DNA of 64,000 nt from Corallococcus silvisoli (GTDB taxonomy: Bacteria; Myxococcota; Myxococcia; Myxococcales; Myxococcaceae). The stretch lies in NCBI RefSeq assembly GCF_009909145.1, contig NZ_JAAAPJ010000002.1:124001-188000 (forward strand), in the 5' to 3' direction. The notes beneath the pieces are model-generated. The model had not been told where the DNA came from. It worked only from the letters and a program-made list of their open reading frames with translations, and did not search any database. Both the position numbers and the translations under genes were made by a program. This document shows positions 46,236-53,645 of the stretch, piece by piece; the stretch's first letter is position 1; each line of letters opens with the position of its first letter.

Positions 46236-47699
46236 GTGAACACCACCCGTCTTGCCCTGACCTTCGCGCTCGCCTGCCTGCTGAGCGCCCCCGCTGCCGA
46301 CGCCGCCTCCCGGCGCAAGAGCCCCGCCAAGAAGAAGCGCCCCGCCGCGACGAAGACGGCCCCCGTCTCCGAGCCCGACGAGGACACCTTCACCCCGCCG
46401 GACGACGCGCCCCCGGCTTCGGACGCTCCTACGGCCGCCACCAGGCCGGCCATCACCCCGGCCGCCACCAAGCCCTCCGCCACGAAGCCCGCTGACGTCG
46501 CGACGCAGATCGTGCGCGCGGCTCCCTCGAGCGCGGTGGCGGTGTTCGGCGTGGCCCGCCAGCCGGTCGCGGCGGATTCGGCGGCGAAGCTGGAGGACAC
46601 GCTGACGCGCAAGCTGGGCACCGCGGGCGACGTGCAGTTCGTGGACCTGGCCACCGCCTTCCCGACGTCGGCGCCGCAGGGCAACCCCAAGGGCGACGCG
46701 CTCTTCGATGAAGGCCGCGCCGCGTACGACAACCTGGACCCGGACACCGCGGCGGTGAAGTTCAAGGCGGCTGCGGACGCGTACGTGCAGCGCCCAGGCG
46801 ACCTGCGCCCGGAGAAGCTGGGCGAGGCGTACCTCTTCCAGGGCGCGTCGCAGCTGCTCAATGGCGACGTGGCGGGCGCGAAGGCCTCGTTCACGAACGC
46901 GCTGGTGGCGGAGCCGTCGCTGCGCCCGGACGCGGGCCTGTTCGGCCAGGACGTGCAGCGGGTGTTCGCGGAGGCCCAGAAGGACCTGTCCGCGCAGCCG
47001 CAGGGCTCGCTGGTGGTGACGTCCCAGCCCGAGGGCGCGCGCGTGCTGGTGCGCGGCCGCGACGTGGGCGCGACGCCGCTGTCCGGCGTGAAGCTGGCCC
47101 CGGGCCACTACCCCGTGCAGGTGGTGCTGCCCGGCTACGCCACGTCCGTGTCGTACTCGGAGGTGAAGCCGGCCACGCCCACGGAGGTGAAGGCGAAGCT
47201 GGCCCCCTCGCCCGGCCTGGCCGCGCTGCGCGACGCGGCCGCCAAGGGCGGCTCGGCCCAGGCCTTCGACGCGGACGGCGTGCCCCCGGAAGTGGGCGCC
47301 ATCGGCGAGCGGCTCAACGCGCGCTACGTGGTGCTGGCCGCCGCGTTCCAGGACAAGAAGGGCCGGCTGCACGGCGAGGTCCAGGCGTGGGACCTGCGCA
47401 CGAAGAACCGGCTCAAGGGCCTGGAGGTGGACTTCACCAAGCGCGACGGCAAGGGCAGCGCGGACGCCGCCGCGGACCAGGTGCACACCTTCCTCACCGG
47501 CGCGGCCCTGCCCCAGGGCCGTCAGGACACCAAGGAGCCGGTGGCGTCCTCCAGCGACTCCATCCTGCGCAAGCCCTGGTTCTGGGCCGCGGCCGCGGGC
47601 GTGGCGGCGGTGACCGCGGGCGTGGTGTACGTGGCCACGACGGATCGCGGCCCCGGCTTCAACCCCGTGAACGGTCTGCCCGGTGGAATTTCCTTCTAG
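46236..47699 (+). CDS. PEGA-domain envelope protein
   Basis: A 487-residue exported protein: signal peptide (about 1-23), a Lys/Pro/Thr-rich spacer (24-85), a helical, TPR-like region (about 145-240), a PEGA domain (about 250-310: GSLVVTSQPEGARVLVRGRDVGATPL and GHYPVQVVLPGY), an FtsH-like-free mixed domain, and a C-terminal membrane helix (about 447-468). PEGA domains bind surface polymers or other proteins in surface-layer proteins. It starts with GTG, just after a short dyad. The next gene, another PEGA protein, begins 28 bases after the stop. Confidence 0.75.
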   Translation: MNTTRLALTFALACLLSAPAADAASRRKSPAKKKRPAATKTAPVSEPDEDTFTPPDDAPPASDAPTAATRPAITPAATKPSATKPADVATQIVRAAPSSAVAVFGVARQPVAADSAAKLEDTLTRKLGTAGDVQFVDLATAFPTSAPQGNPKGDALFDEGRAAYDNLDPDTAAVKFKAAADAYVQRPGDLRPEKLGEAYLFQGASQLLNGDVAGAKASFTNALVAEPSLRPDAGLFGQDVQRVFAEAQKDLSAQPQGSLVVTSQPEGARVLVRGRDVGATPLSGVKLAPGHYPVQVVLPGYATSVSYSEVKPATPTEVKAKLAPSPGLAALRDAAAKGGSAQAFDADGVPPEVGAIGERLNARYVVLAAAFQDKKGRLHGEVQAWDLRTKNRLKGLEVDFTKRDGKGSADAAADQVHTFLTGAALPQGRQDTKEPVASSSDSILRKPWFWAAAAGVAAVTAGVVYVATTDRGPGFNPVNGLPGGISF

Positions 47700-47727
47700 C
47701 TCCAGCGTCAAGCGTCCCGGAGTCTCC

Positions 47728-48936
47728 ATGAAAGCCCTCCTGCTCGCGCTCGTGCTGCTGCCCGCCCTGGCGCTGTCGTCCGCGCCCCCGCCGGGCCGCA
47801 TCTCCGCGCTGATCATCCCGATGGACCCGTCGTCCGAGTCCTCCGGGGTGCAGATGGAGACCTACATGAATGACGCGCTCGGCAACTTCTCCAACTTCTC
47901 CGTGCGCAAGCCGCGCGACCTGTTCGGACTGCCGGACGACCCCGCCGCCCAGGCGTCGTTCCAGCGCGCGAAGAAGGGCTACGAGGAGAGCGTCAAGGCC
48001 TTCGAGGCCCGCGAGTACGAGGACGCGGAGCGCAAGGTGCGCGCCACGCTCAAGGAGCTGGAGGGCTCCGTCGCGGCGATGAACGCCTGCTTCCCGCTGT
48101 GCGACGCCCTGGCGCTGCACGGCGCCATCCTCCAGCTGCGCGGGGACGTGGAGGAGGCGAAGCTGCTCCTCATCGACCTGATGGCGCTCAACCCCACGTT
48201 CGAACTCAACCCCAAGCGCTTCAGCCGGGAGTTCATGAGCCTGCGCGTGCAGGTGGCGACGAGCCGTCCGTCCCAGCTGCGGGGCAGCGCCACCTTCAAG
48301 TCGCGGCCCGCGGGCGCGCGCGTCTACGTGGACGGCGAGGCGGTGGGCTACACCCCCGTGACGCTGCCCACGCTGCCGGTGGGCAAGCACCTGGTGCGCC
48401 TGGAGCGCCCTGGCTTCCGCCAGTTCGGGCAGATCGCGGAGGTGACGCCGGATGACTCGGAGGTCGTCGCGAACCTCGTCCCGACGGCCACCTACAAGTC
48501 CTATGACGAACAGTTGGACAAGGTGGTGCCGGATGTCTCCCGGGCCAGCGACAAGCCGGCCAACGCCATCGTCGCCCTGGGCAAGTCGCTGGGACTGGAC
48601 CGGACGGTGGTGGGCACCGTGCGCGTCATCCCGGAGCGAGGCACGGAGCTGGCGGTGGGCCTGTTCGACGTGAAGAACGGCAAGCGCCTGGGTTCGCGGC
48701 GGCTGGTGCTCCAGGGCGACGAATACGGGCAGCTCAAGTCGGAGATGGAGCGGGTGGTCAACCAGCTCATCAACAGCGAGGGCGAGCAGGTCGTCCGCAA
48801 GCGCGACCCGCTGGAGAGCCGCAGCGGCTCGGAGGACTGGGGTTCGGAGGACCGGGGCGGACAGTCCCGACAGTCCGTCAAGAAGCATTCCGGGGATGAT
48901 CCGTTGGATAACGTGTCGGGAACCGAGGATTGGTGA
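47728..48936 (+). CDS. second PEGA-domain secreted protein
   Basis: A 402-residue protein with a signal peptide (about 1-18), a helical region with VRATLKELEGSVAAMNACFPLC (about 90-150), a PEGA domain (about 185-250: GSATFKSRPAGARVYVDGEAVGYTP and GKHLVRLERPGF), an alpha/beta domain and a Ser/Glu/Arg-rich tail. It shares its plan with the previous gene: a TPR-like region followed by PEGA and a C-terminal alpha/beta part. ATG 47728 has GGAG 5 bases before it; an upstream in-frame ATG (47683) lies inside the previous gene. Probably co-transcribed with both neighbours. Confidence 0.75.
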   Translation: MKALLLALVLLPALALSSAPPPGRISALIIPMDPSSESSGVQMETYMNDALGNFSNFSVRKPRDLFGLPDDPAAQASFQRAKKGYEESVKAFEAREYEDAERKVRATLKELEGSVAAMNACFPLCDALALHGAILQLRGDVEEAKLLLIDLMALNPTFELNPKRFSREFMSLRVQVATSRPSQLRGSATFKSRPAGARVYVDGEAVGYTPVTLPTLPVGKHLVRLERPGFRQFGQIAEVTPDDSEVVANLVPTATYKSYDEQLDKVVPDVSRASDKPANAIVALGKSLGLDRTVVGTVRVIPERGTELAVGLFDVKNGKRLGSRRLVLQGDEYGQLKSEMERVVNQLINSEGEQVVRKRDPLESRSGSEDWGSEDRGGQSRQSVKKHSGDDPLDNVSGTEDW

Positions 48937-48946
48937 CACGCGGCGC

Positions 48947-48980
48947 TTGTCCCGGGACTCCCCGCCCCTAGAGTCCCGGG
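48947..48980 (+). promoter_or_regulatory. sppA: 10-bp hairpin and promoter-like boxes just before sppA
   Basis: CCCGGGACTC (48951-48960) and GAGTCCCGGG (48971-48980) pair perfectly across a 10-base loop, ending 3 bases before ATG 48984. TTGTCC (48947-48952) and TAGAGT (48969-48974) lie 16 bases apart as possible -35/-10 boxes, so the dyad could be an operator inside a promoter, with transcription starting a few bases before the ATG. No Shine-Dalgarno lies outside the stem. Confidence 0.5.
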
Positions 48981-48983
48981 CGT

Positions 48984-51467
48984 ATGCGCCACCTGCCGCT
49001 GCTCGCCCTCCTCCCCAGCCTCGCGCTCGCCCAGACGGGCGCCGTCGACAGAGCGACCACCCCGCCCCGGGGCATCACGCTGCCGCCCACCAACTCGGCG
49101 CTCGTGGACGAGGCGCCCGCGCTGGCCCTCAACCCCGCCGGCCTGGGCTTCCAGGAAGCGGGGCAGCTCTTCTATCTCCACGAGCGAGACCTGGGGTCCG
49201 ACACCGTGGGCGACGCCGTCTTCCTGGGCGCGCGCATCCTGGGCCTGGGCGCGGGCTTCTCCCTGGAGTGGATCCGCGGGGAGAACGCGCCGGACTACCG
49301 CAAGACGTCCTTCGGCCTGTCGCTGGGCCCCCCCACCCTGAAGCTGGGCGGCGCCGTCCACGACTACAGCTCGGATGACCGCGCCATCGGCCGGTTGACC
49401 AGCTGGGACGTGGGCCTCACCGCCCGTCCCTTCCGCTTCCTGTCGCTGGCCGTGGTCGCGCGGGACGCGAACGCGCCCGCGCACGACGACTTCAAGCTGC
49501 CGCGCCGCTACAACTTCGGCCTGGGCCTGCGCCCGCTGGATGAGCGCTACACGCTGGGCGTGGACTGGCTCTTCGCGGAAGGGGGCTTCCGGGAGGGACA
49601 GGCCACGTACACGCTCCAGGCGGAGGTGGTGCGCGGCGTGCGGCTGGGCGGCGGGTTGTCCCACGGCTTCGTCAGCGGCATCCCGCTGGCGCTCCAGTTC
49701 GCGGCCACGGTGGACCTGGGGCACGCGGGCCTGACGTACGCGGCGGGCGGCACGGGCCACGGCCTGGACCACGTGGTGGCGGTGCGCCTGTCGTCGGAGC
49801 GCTACCGCTCCGTGCACGGTGGCGGCGGCATCGTGGCGCTCCTGGACCTGGACGACATGCTGGCGGGCGGCGTGAGTCCGGCGCTGTCCCTCCTGGGCGT
49901 GAGCGAGTCCGACCCCTACCTGCGCCTGCTGAAGTTCCTGGACCTGGCCACGCGCGACACGCGGCTGAAGGGCGTGCTGGTGAAGATGGAGGGCCTGCCC
50001 GGCGTGGGCTGGGGCACCGCGGAGGAGCTGCGCCAGGCCTTCCTCAAGCTGCGGGCGGCGGGCAAGAAGGTCGTGGTGGTGATGCTGTCCGGGGATGACC
50101 GCTCGTACCTCGTGGCGTCGGCGGCGGACAGCGTGTACGCGCTGACGGAGGCGGCGCTGCCCATCAACGGCCTGTCCGCCACGGTGACGTCGCTGGGCGG
50201 CACCATGGACAAGCTGGGCGTGCACTGGGACGTGGCGCGCGTGGGCGAATACAAGACGGCGACGGATCAGCTGACCCGCTCCGACATGAGCCCCGCGGAG
50301 AAGGAGACGCTGGACGCGTACCTGGACGCCCAGGTGACGCACTACGAGAAGGCCGTGGAGGCGGGCCGCAAGCTGTCCCCGGAGCGGCTGCGCGCGGCGT
50401 GGGCGGGCGGCATCCTGTCCTCCCGGCGGGCGCAGCAGGCGGGCCTGCTGGACGGCGTGGTCTCCGCCACGGACCTGCACACGCAGGTGGCCGACTGGTT
50501 TCCGGGCTTGCGCTTCCACCCGACGTACTCGCCGCGCGACGAGCGCGAGGACCGCTGGGGCGTGCGCCGCCGCATCGCCGTGGTGCCGGTGCTGGGCGAC
50601 ATCACCGGGGGCAGCAGCCGCGAGGACCCGCTGGGCTTCGCGCGCATCGCGGGCGCCGAGACGGTGGTGAGCGCGCTGAAGGACGCCCAGGACGACCCGT
50701 CCGTGGTGGCCATCGTCCTGCGCGTGGACTCCGGCGGCGGCGACGTGCTGGCGTCGGACCTGATGTACCGCGCGGTGCTGGAGGCGAAGAAGCACAAGCC
50801 CGTCGTCGCCTCCATGGGCGACCTGGCGGCCTCCGGCGGCTACTACGCGGCGGTGGGCGCGGACGAGGTCATCGCGGAGCCCACCACGCTGACGGGCAGC
50901 ATCGGCGTCTTCTACCTGAAGCCCGCGCTGGAGGGCCTGGGCACGAAGCTGGGGGTGAACCAGGAGACCGTCAAGCGCGGCGACATGGCGGACCTGCTGG
51001 GGTGGTGGAAGCCGTGGACGCACGAGCAGCAGGCCGCGGTGCAGGCCTGGGTGGACGACTCCTACGACACGTTCATCAGCGAGGTCGCGCGCTGCCGGAA
51101 GCTGGACAAGGCGAAGGTGGACGCCATCGCCCGGGGACGCGTGTGGAGCGGCCAGGACGCGCTCGCCCGAGGGCTGGTGGACAAGCTGGGGGGCCTGCAA
51201 GACGCGGTCGCGGCCGCCCGCGAGCGCGCCGGGGTGTCCTCCAGGGAGGACCTGGACCTGGACGTCATGGGGGGCGCGCGAGGCTTCCTCTCCAGCCTGG
51301 GCGGCGAGCCCGGGGTGCACGCGCTGGCGGGGGTGCTGCTGCCCGCGCTGCCGGAGCGCCCCCCGGAGGCGCTGTCCCTGCTTGCCCGGGAGGTGGGGCT
51401 GGGCTCGCCCGAGCTCTTGCGTCCCGGCCTGAAGGCCATGCTCCCCTACAGCATCCGCATCCGCTGA
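48984..51467 (+). CDS. sppA: SppA-type signal peptide peptidase fused to a beta-barrel-like N-terminal domain
   Basis: An 827-residue protein with two parts. Residues 1-17 are a signal peptide; about 35-280 contain alternating beta strands (AYGF-like ALALNPAGLGF start, repeated L-G-x-G-L turns) that look like a transmembrane outer-membrane barrel. Residues 285-827 are an S49 SppA peptidase of the 67K double-domain type, with general base K424 (GEYKTATDQLTRSDM) and nucleophile S617 (GDLAASGGYYAA), spaced like K209 and S409 of E. coli SppA. E. coli SppA is instead anchored by one inner-membrane helix. The usual substrate is spent signal peptide; with a barrel anchor, the protease would sit at the outer membrane. 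Start ATG 48984 follows a strong hairpin. Confidence 0.8.
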   Translation: MRHLPLLALLPSLALAQTGAVDRATTPPRGITLPPTNSALVDEAPALALNPAGLGFQEAGQLFYLHERDLGSDTVGDAVFLGARILGLGAGFSLEWIRGENAPDYRKTSFGLSLGPPTLKLGGAVHDYSSDDRAIGRLTSWDVGLTARPFRFLSLAVVARDANAPAHDDFKLPRRYNFGLGLRPLDERYTLGVDWLFAEGGFREGQATYTLQAEVVRGVRLGGGLSHGFVSGIPLALQFAATVDLGHAGLTYAAGGTGHGLDHVVAVRLSSERYRSVHGGGGIVALLDLDDMLAGGVSPALSLLGVSESDPYLRLLKFLDLATRDTRLKGVLVKMEGLPGVGWGTAEELRQAFLKLRAAGKKVVVVMLSGDDRSYLVASAADSVYALTEAALPINGLSATVTSLGGTMDKLGVHWDVARVGEYKTATDQLTRSDMSPAEKETLDAYLDAQVTHYEKAVEAGRKLSPERLRAAWAGGILSSRRAQQAGLLDGVVSATDLHTQVADWFPGLRFHPTYSPRDEREDRWGVRRRIAVVPVLGDITGGSSREDPLGFARIAGAETVVSALKDAQDDPSVVAIVLRVDSGGGDVLASDLMYRAVLEAKKHKPVVASMGDLAASGGYYAAVGADEVIAEPTTLTGSIGVFYLKPALEGLGTKLGVNQETVKRGDMADLLGWWKPWTHEQQAAVQAWVDDSYDTFISEVARCRKLDKAKVDAIARGRVWSGQDALARGLVDKLGGLQDAVAAARERAGVSSREDLDLDVMGGARGFLSSLGGEPGVHALAGVLLPALPERPPEALSLLAREVGLGSPELLRPGLKAMLPYSIRIR

Positions 51468-51721
51468 GGGGACGTGGGAGGTCGCCCGGCGAACATGCCA
51501 CGCGCACGGGCGGCGAAAATGCGGGCGCCCCATCCTGGCGCTCTGTTAGGGTGGTGAGTGCCTCCCGGCCGGCGCTAGGGCCGTCGGGGGGTTTCAGGAA
51601 CCGGCGGTTTCGGCCTTCTCGCAGGCCCCGCGTCCGGCTTCCTGTCCCAAAACCTGCCTCCTGACGCCCCCGGCGACCCCCTGTGGCCGCCGCCCTCCAG
51701 GGTCGTCACGCGTGGAGCCCC
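51468..51721 (+). other. 254-base leader between sppA and rho
   Basis: No gene is seen. It is C-rich with few G-C stems of note: GCGCC-N7-GGCGC near 51515-51535 and GGTT-N5-AACC near 51591. A CTCCA/TGGAG dyad (51695-51717, 13-base loop) ends 4 bases before the rho ATG and covers its GGAG. Long C-rich leaders are known for Rho autoregulation in other bacteria; here that is inference. Confidence 0.4.
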
Positions 51722-53317
51722 ATGAGCGAGAATTCCGACAACCCCGAGACCCGCAACCCGCTGCCCCCGCCCGCGGCCGCCCGCCCACCACCGCCCCCCG
51801 AGGCGGACGACGACGGCGGCGACGACGAGGGTGACGACGGTCCCGATGACGGTGACGCCTCCGCGGGCGGAGCCCCCCAGAACGGCGCGCCCGGAGGCCC
51901 CGCGGGCCAGGGAGGCCGCCGCCGCCGCCGTCGCCGCCGCCGCCGTGGCGCGCAGGTGCACTTCACCCCGGAGGGTCAGGCCTACCGCATGCAGCCGGGC
52001 CCGGACGGCCAGCAGGTGCAGGTCTTCCTGACGCCGCAGGAGCTGGAGCAGTACCGCCAGCGGCAGGCCCAGCAGCAACAGCAGCAGCCCCAGGGCGGTG
52101 GCCAGCCGCAGCCCCAGGAGGCCCGCCCGCAGCAGGAGGGCCGCGCCCAGCAGCATGAGCACCCGCGCCACGCGCAGCAGCAGCGCGGCGGCGGACATGC
52201 CCAGGGCGCGCCCCAGCAGAACCTGGCGCCGGTGGAAGGCGTGCTGGACACGGAGGCCAAGGGCCCCAACGCGTTCCTGCGTCAGGTGAAGCGCAACCTG
52301 CTGGCGTCGCCGGACGACCCGGAGATGCCGAAGAACCTCGTTCAGAAGCTGCGCTTGCGGCAGGGCCAGTATCTCACCGCGTTCGCGCAGATGCGCGGCC
52401 ACAAGGGCGTCATCCAGAAGGTGGACACCGTGGACGGGCGCCCGCTGGAGGGCGCGCCCCGGCTGCCGCACTTCGCGGACCTCACCTCCGTGGACCCCAC
52501 CGAGCGGCTGAAGCTGGAGAACGGCCACAAGGAGATGGTCACGCGGGTGCTGGACCTCATCGCGCCCATCGGCAAGGGCCAGCGCGCGCTCATCGTCGCC
52601 CCGCCCAAGACGGGCAAGACGATCATGCTCCAGCGCATCGCCCAGGCCGTCATCCAGAACCACCCGGAGTGCCATGTCATGGTGGTGCTCATCGACGAGC
52701 GCCCCGAGGAAGTGACGGACATGCGCCGGAGCATCAAGGCGGAGGTCATCGCCTCCAGCTCCGACCGGCCCACGGGCGACCACCTCAAGGTGGCGGAGCT
52801 CGCGCTGGAGCGCGCCCGCCGGCTGGTGGAGTCGGGCAAGGACGTGGTCATCCTGCTGGACTCCATCACCCGCCTGGCGCGCGCCTACAACAAAGAGGTG
52901 GACAGCTCCGGCCGCACCATGACGGGCGGCGTGGACAGCCGCGCCCTGGAGCGCCCCAAGCGCATCTTCGGCGCCGCGCGCGCGACGGAGGAGGCGGGCT
53001 CGCTCACCATCATCGGCACGGCGCTCATCGACACCGGCAGCCGCATGGACGAGGTCATCTTCGAGGAGTTCAAGGGCACGGGGAACTCGGAAGTCACCCT
53101 GGACCGCCTGCTCGCGGAGAAGCGCGTCTTCCCGGCCATCAACATCCCCCAGTCCGGCACGCGCAAGGAGGAGAAGCTCTTCACCCTGCGCGAGTACGAG
53201 AAGGTGAAGAAGCTGCGGCAGATGCTCTTCTCCGTGAAGCCGGTGGAGGCCATGGAGGCGCTCGTCAAGCGGCTGGGCCGGTACACCTACAACGACGAGT
53301 TCTTCGACGAGTTGTAG
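51722..53317 (+). CDS. rho: transcription termination factor Rho with long low-complexity N-terminus
   Basis: A 531-residue Rho. The first 170 residues are low complexity: acidic/Gly-Pro (27-62), ten arginines in a row (66-75; bases 51917-51946), then Gln/Pro-rich. The OB-fold scaffold (172-262) aligns (GVLDT, LASPDDP, LRLRQGQYL, FADLTSVDPTERLKLE) but three base-stacking aromatic positions of E. coli Rho (Phe62, Tyr80, Tyr110) appear as Asn, Glu and Lys. The ATPase is canonical: Walker A APPKTGKT (about 293-300), LLDSITRLARAYN, GGVDSRALERPKR and the DTGSRMDEVIFEEFKGTGN secondary-site region. GGAG lies 4 bases before ATG 51722. Confidence 0.9.
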   Translation: MSENSDNPETRNPLPPPAAARPPPPPEADDDGGDDEGDDGPDDGDASAGGAPQNGAPGGPAGQGGRRRRRRRRRRGAQVHFTPEGQAYRMQPGPDGQQVQVFLTPQELEQYRQRQAQQQQQQPQGGGQPQPQEARPQQEGRAQQHEHPRHAQQQRGGGHAQGAPQQNLAPVEGVLDTEAKGPNAFLRQVKRNLLASPDDPEMPKNLVQKLRLRQGQYLTAFAQMRGHKGVIQKVDTVDGRPLEGAPRLPHFADLTSVDPTERLKLENGHKEMVTRVLDLIAPIGKGQRALIVAPPKTGKTIMLQRIAQAVIQNHPECHVMVVLIDERPEEVTDMRRSIKAEVIASSSDRPTGDHLKVAELALERARRLVESGKDVVILLDSITRLARAYNKEVDSSGRTMTGGVDSRALERPKRIFGAARATEEAGSLTIIGTALIDTGSRMDEVIFEEFKGTGNSEVTLDRLLAEKRVFPAINIPQSGTRKEEKLFTLREYEKVKKLRQMLFSVKPVEAMEALVKRLGRYTYNDEFFDEL

Positions 53318-53375
53318 GCCCCGGATGCCCGCGCGGGGGTGGTGCGGCGAGCCTTGGATTGCGTAAGGTGTGCGC

Positions 53376-53642
53376 ATGATTCAAGGCTCGGGCCGCTGCC
53401 ACTACCACCCGGACCGCGCGGGCCTGGGCATCTGCGTGGAGTGTCGGCGCGTCATCTGCCGCGAATGCACCACGCAGTTCGAGGGCATCAACCGCTGCGC
53501 CAGCTGCCTCGACACGCGCCGCAAGGCGCTGGAGGGGCCGCCGCCACGGCGTGAGTGGAGCGTGGCGCACGTGGTGCTGGCGCTGGTGGGCGTCGTCCTG
53601 GTGTGGGGCGGCGTCCTGCTGGCCGCGCACGTGGTGAGCTGA
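53376..53642 (+). CDS. B-box-type zinc finger membrane protein (88 residues)
   Basis: An 88-residue protein with a B-box-like zinc site: C-x-Y-H-P near the start, then CVEC, CREC and CASC, and a C-terminal membrane helix (about 63-85). B-box proteins of this short type are common next to DUF4129 genes in Myxococcota and probably hold a protein contact at the membrane. AAGG lies 7 bases before ATG 53376 (a GTG two codons earlier is possible). The gap from the rho stop is 58 bases with a CCCGCGCGGG palindrome. The next gene starts 3 bases after this stop. Confidence 0.72.
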   Translation: MIQGSGRCHYHPDRAGLGICVECRRVICRECTTQFEGINRCASCLDTRRKALEGPPPRREWSVAHVVLALVGVVLVWGGVLLAAHVVS

Positions 53643-53645
53643 GCG

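Noticed and set aside
51917..51946. A CGC/CGT repeat tract as a possible phase-variable microsatellite in rho
   Set aside because: The codons are arginine but the units vary (CGC, CGT), so it is a biased coding tract, not a pure simple repeat.
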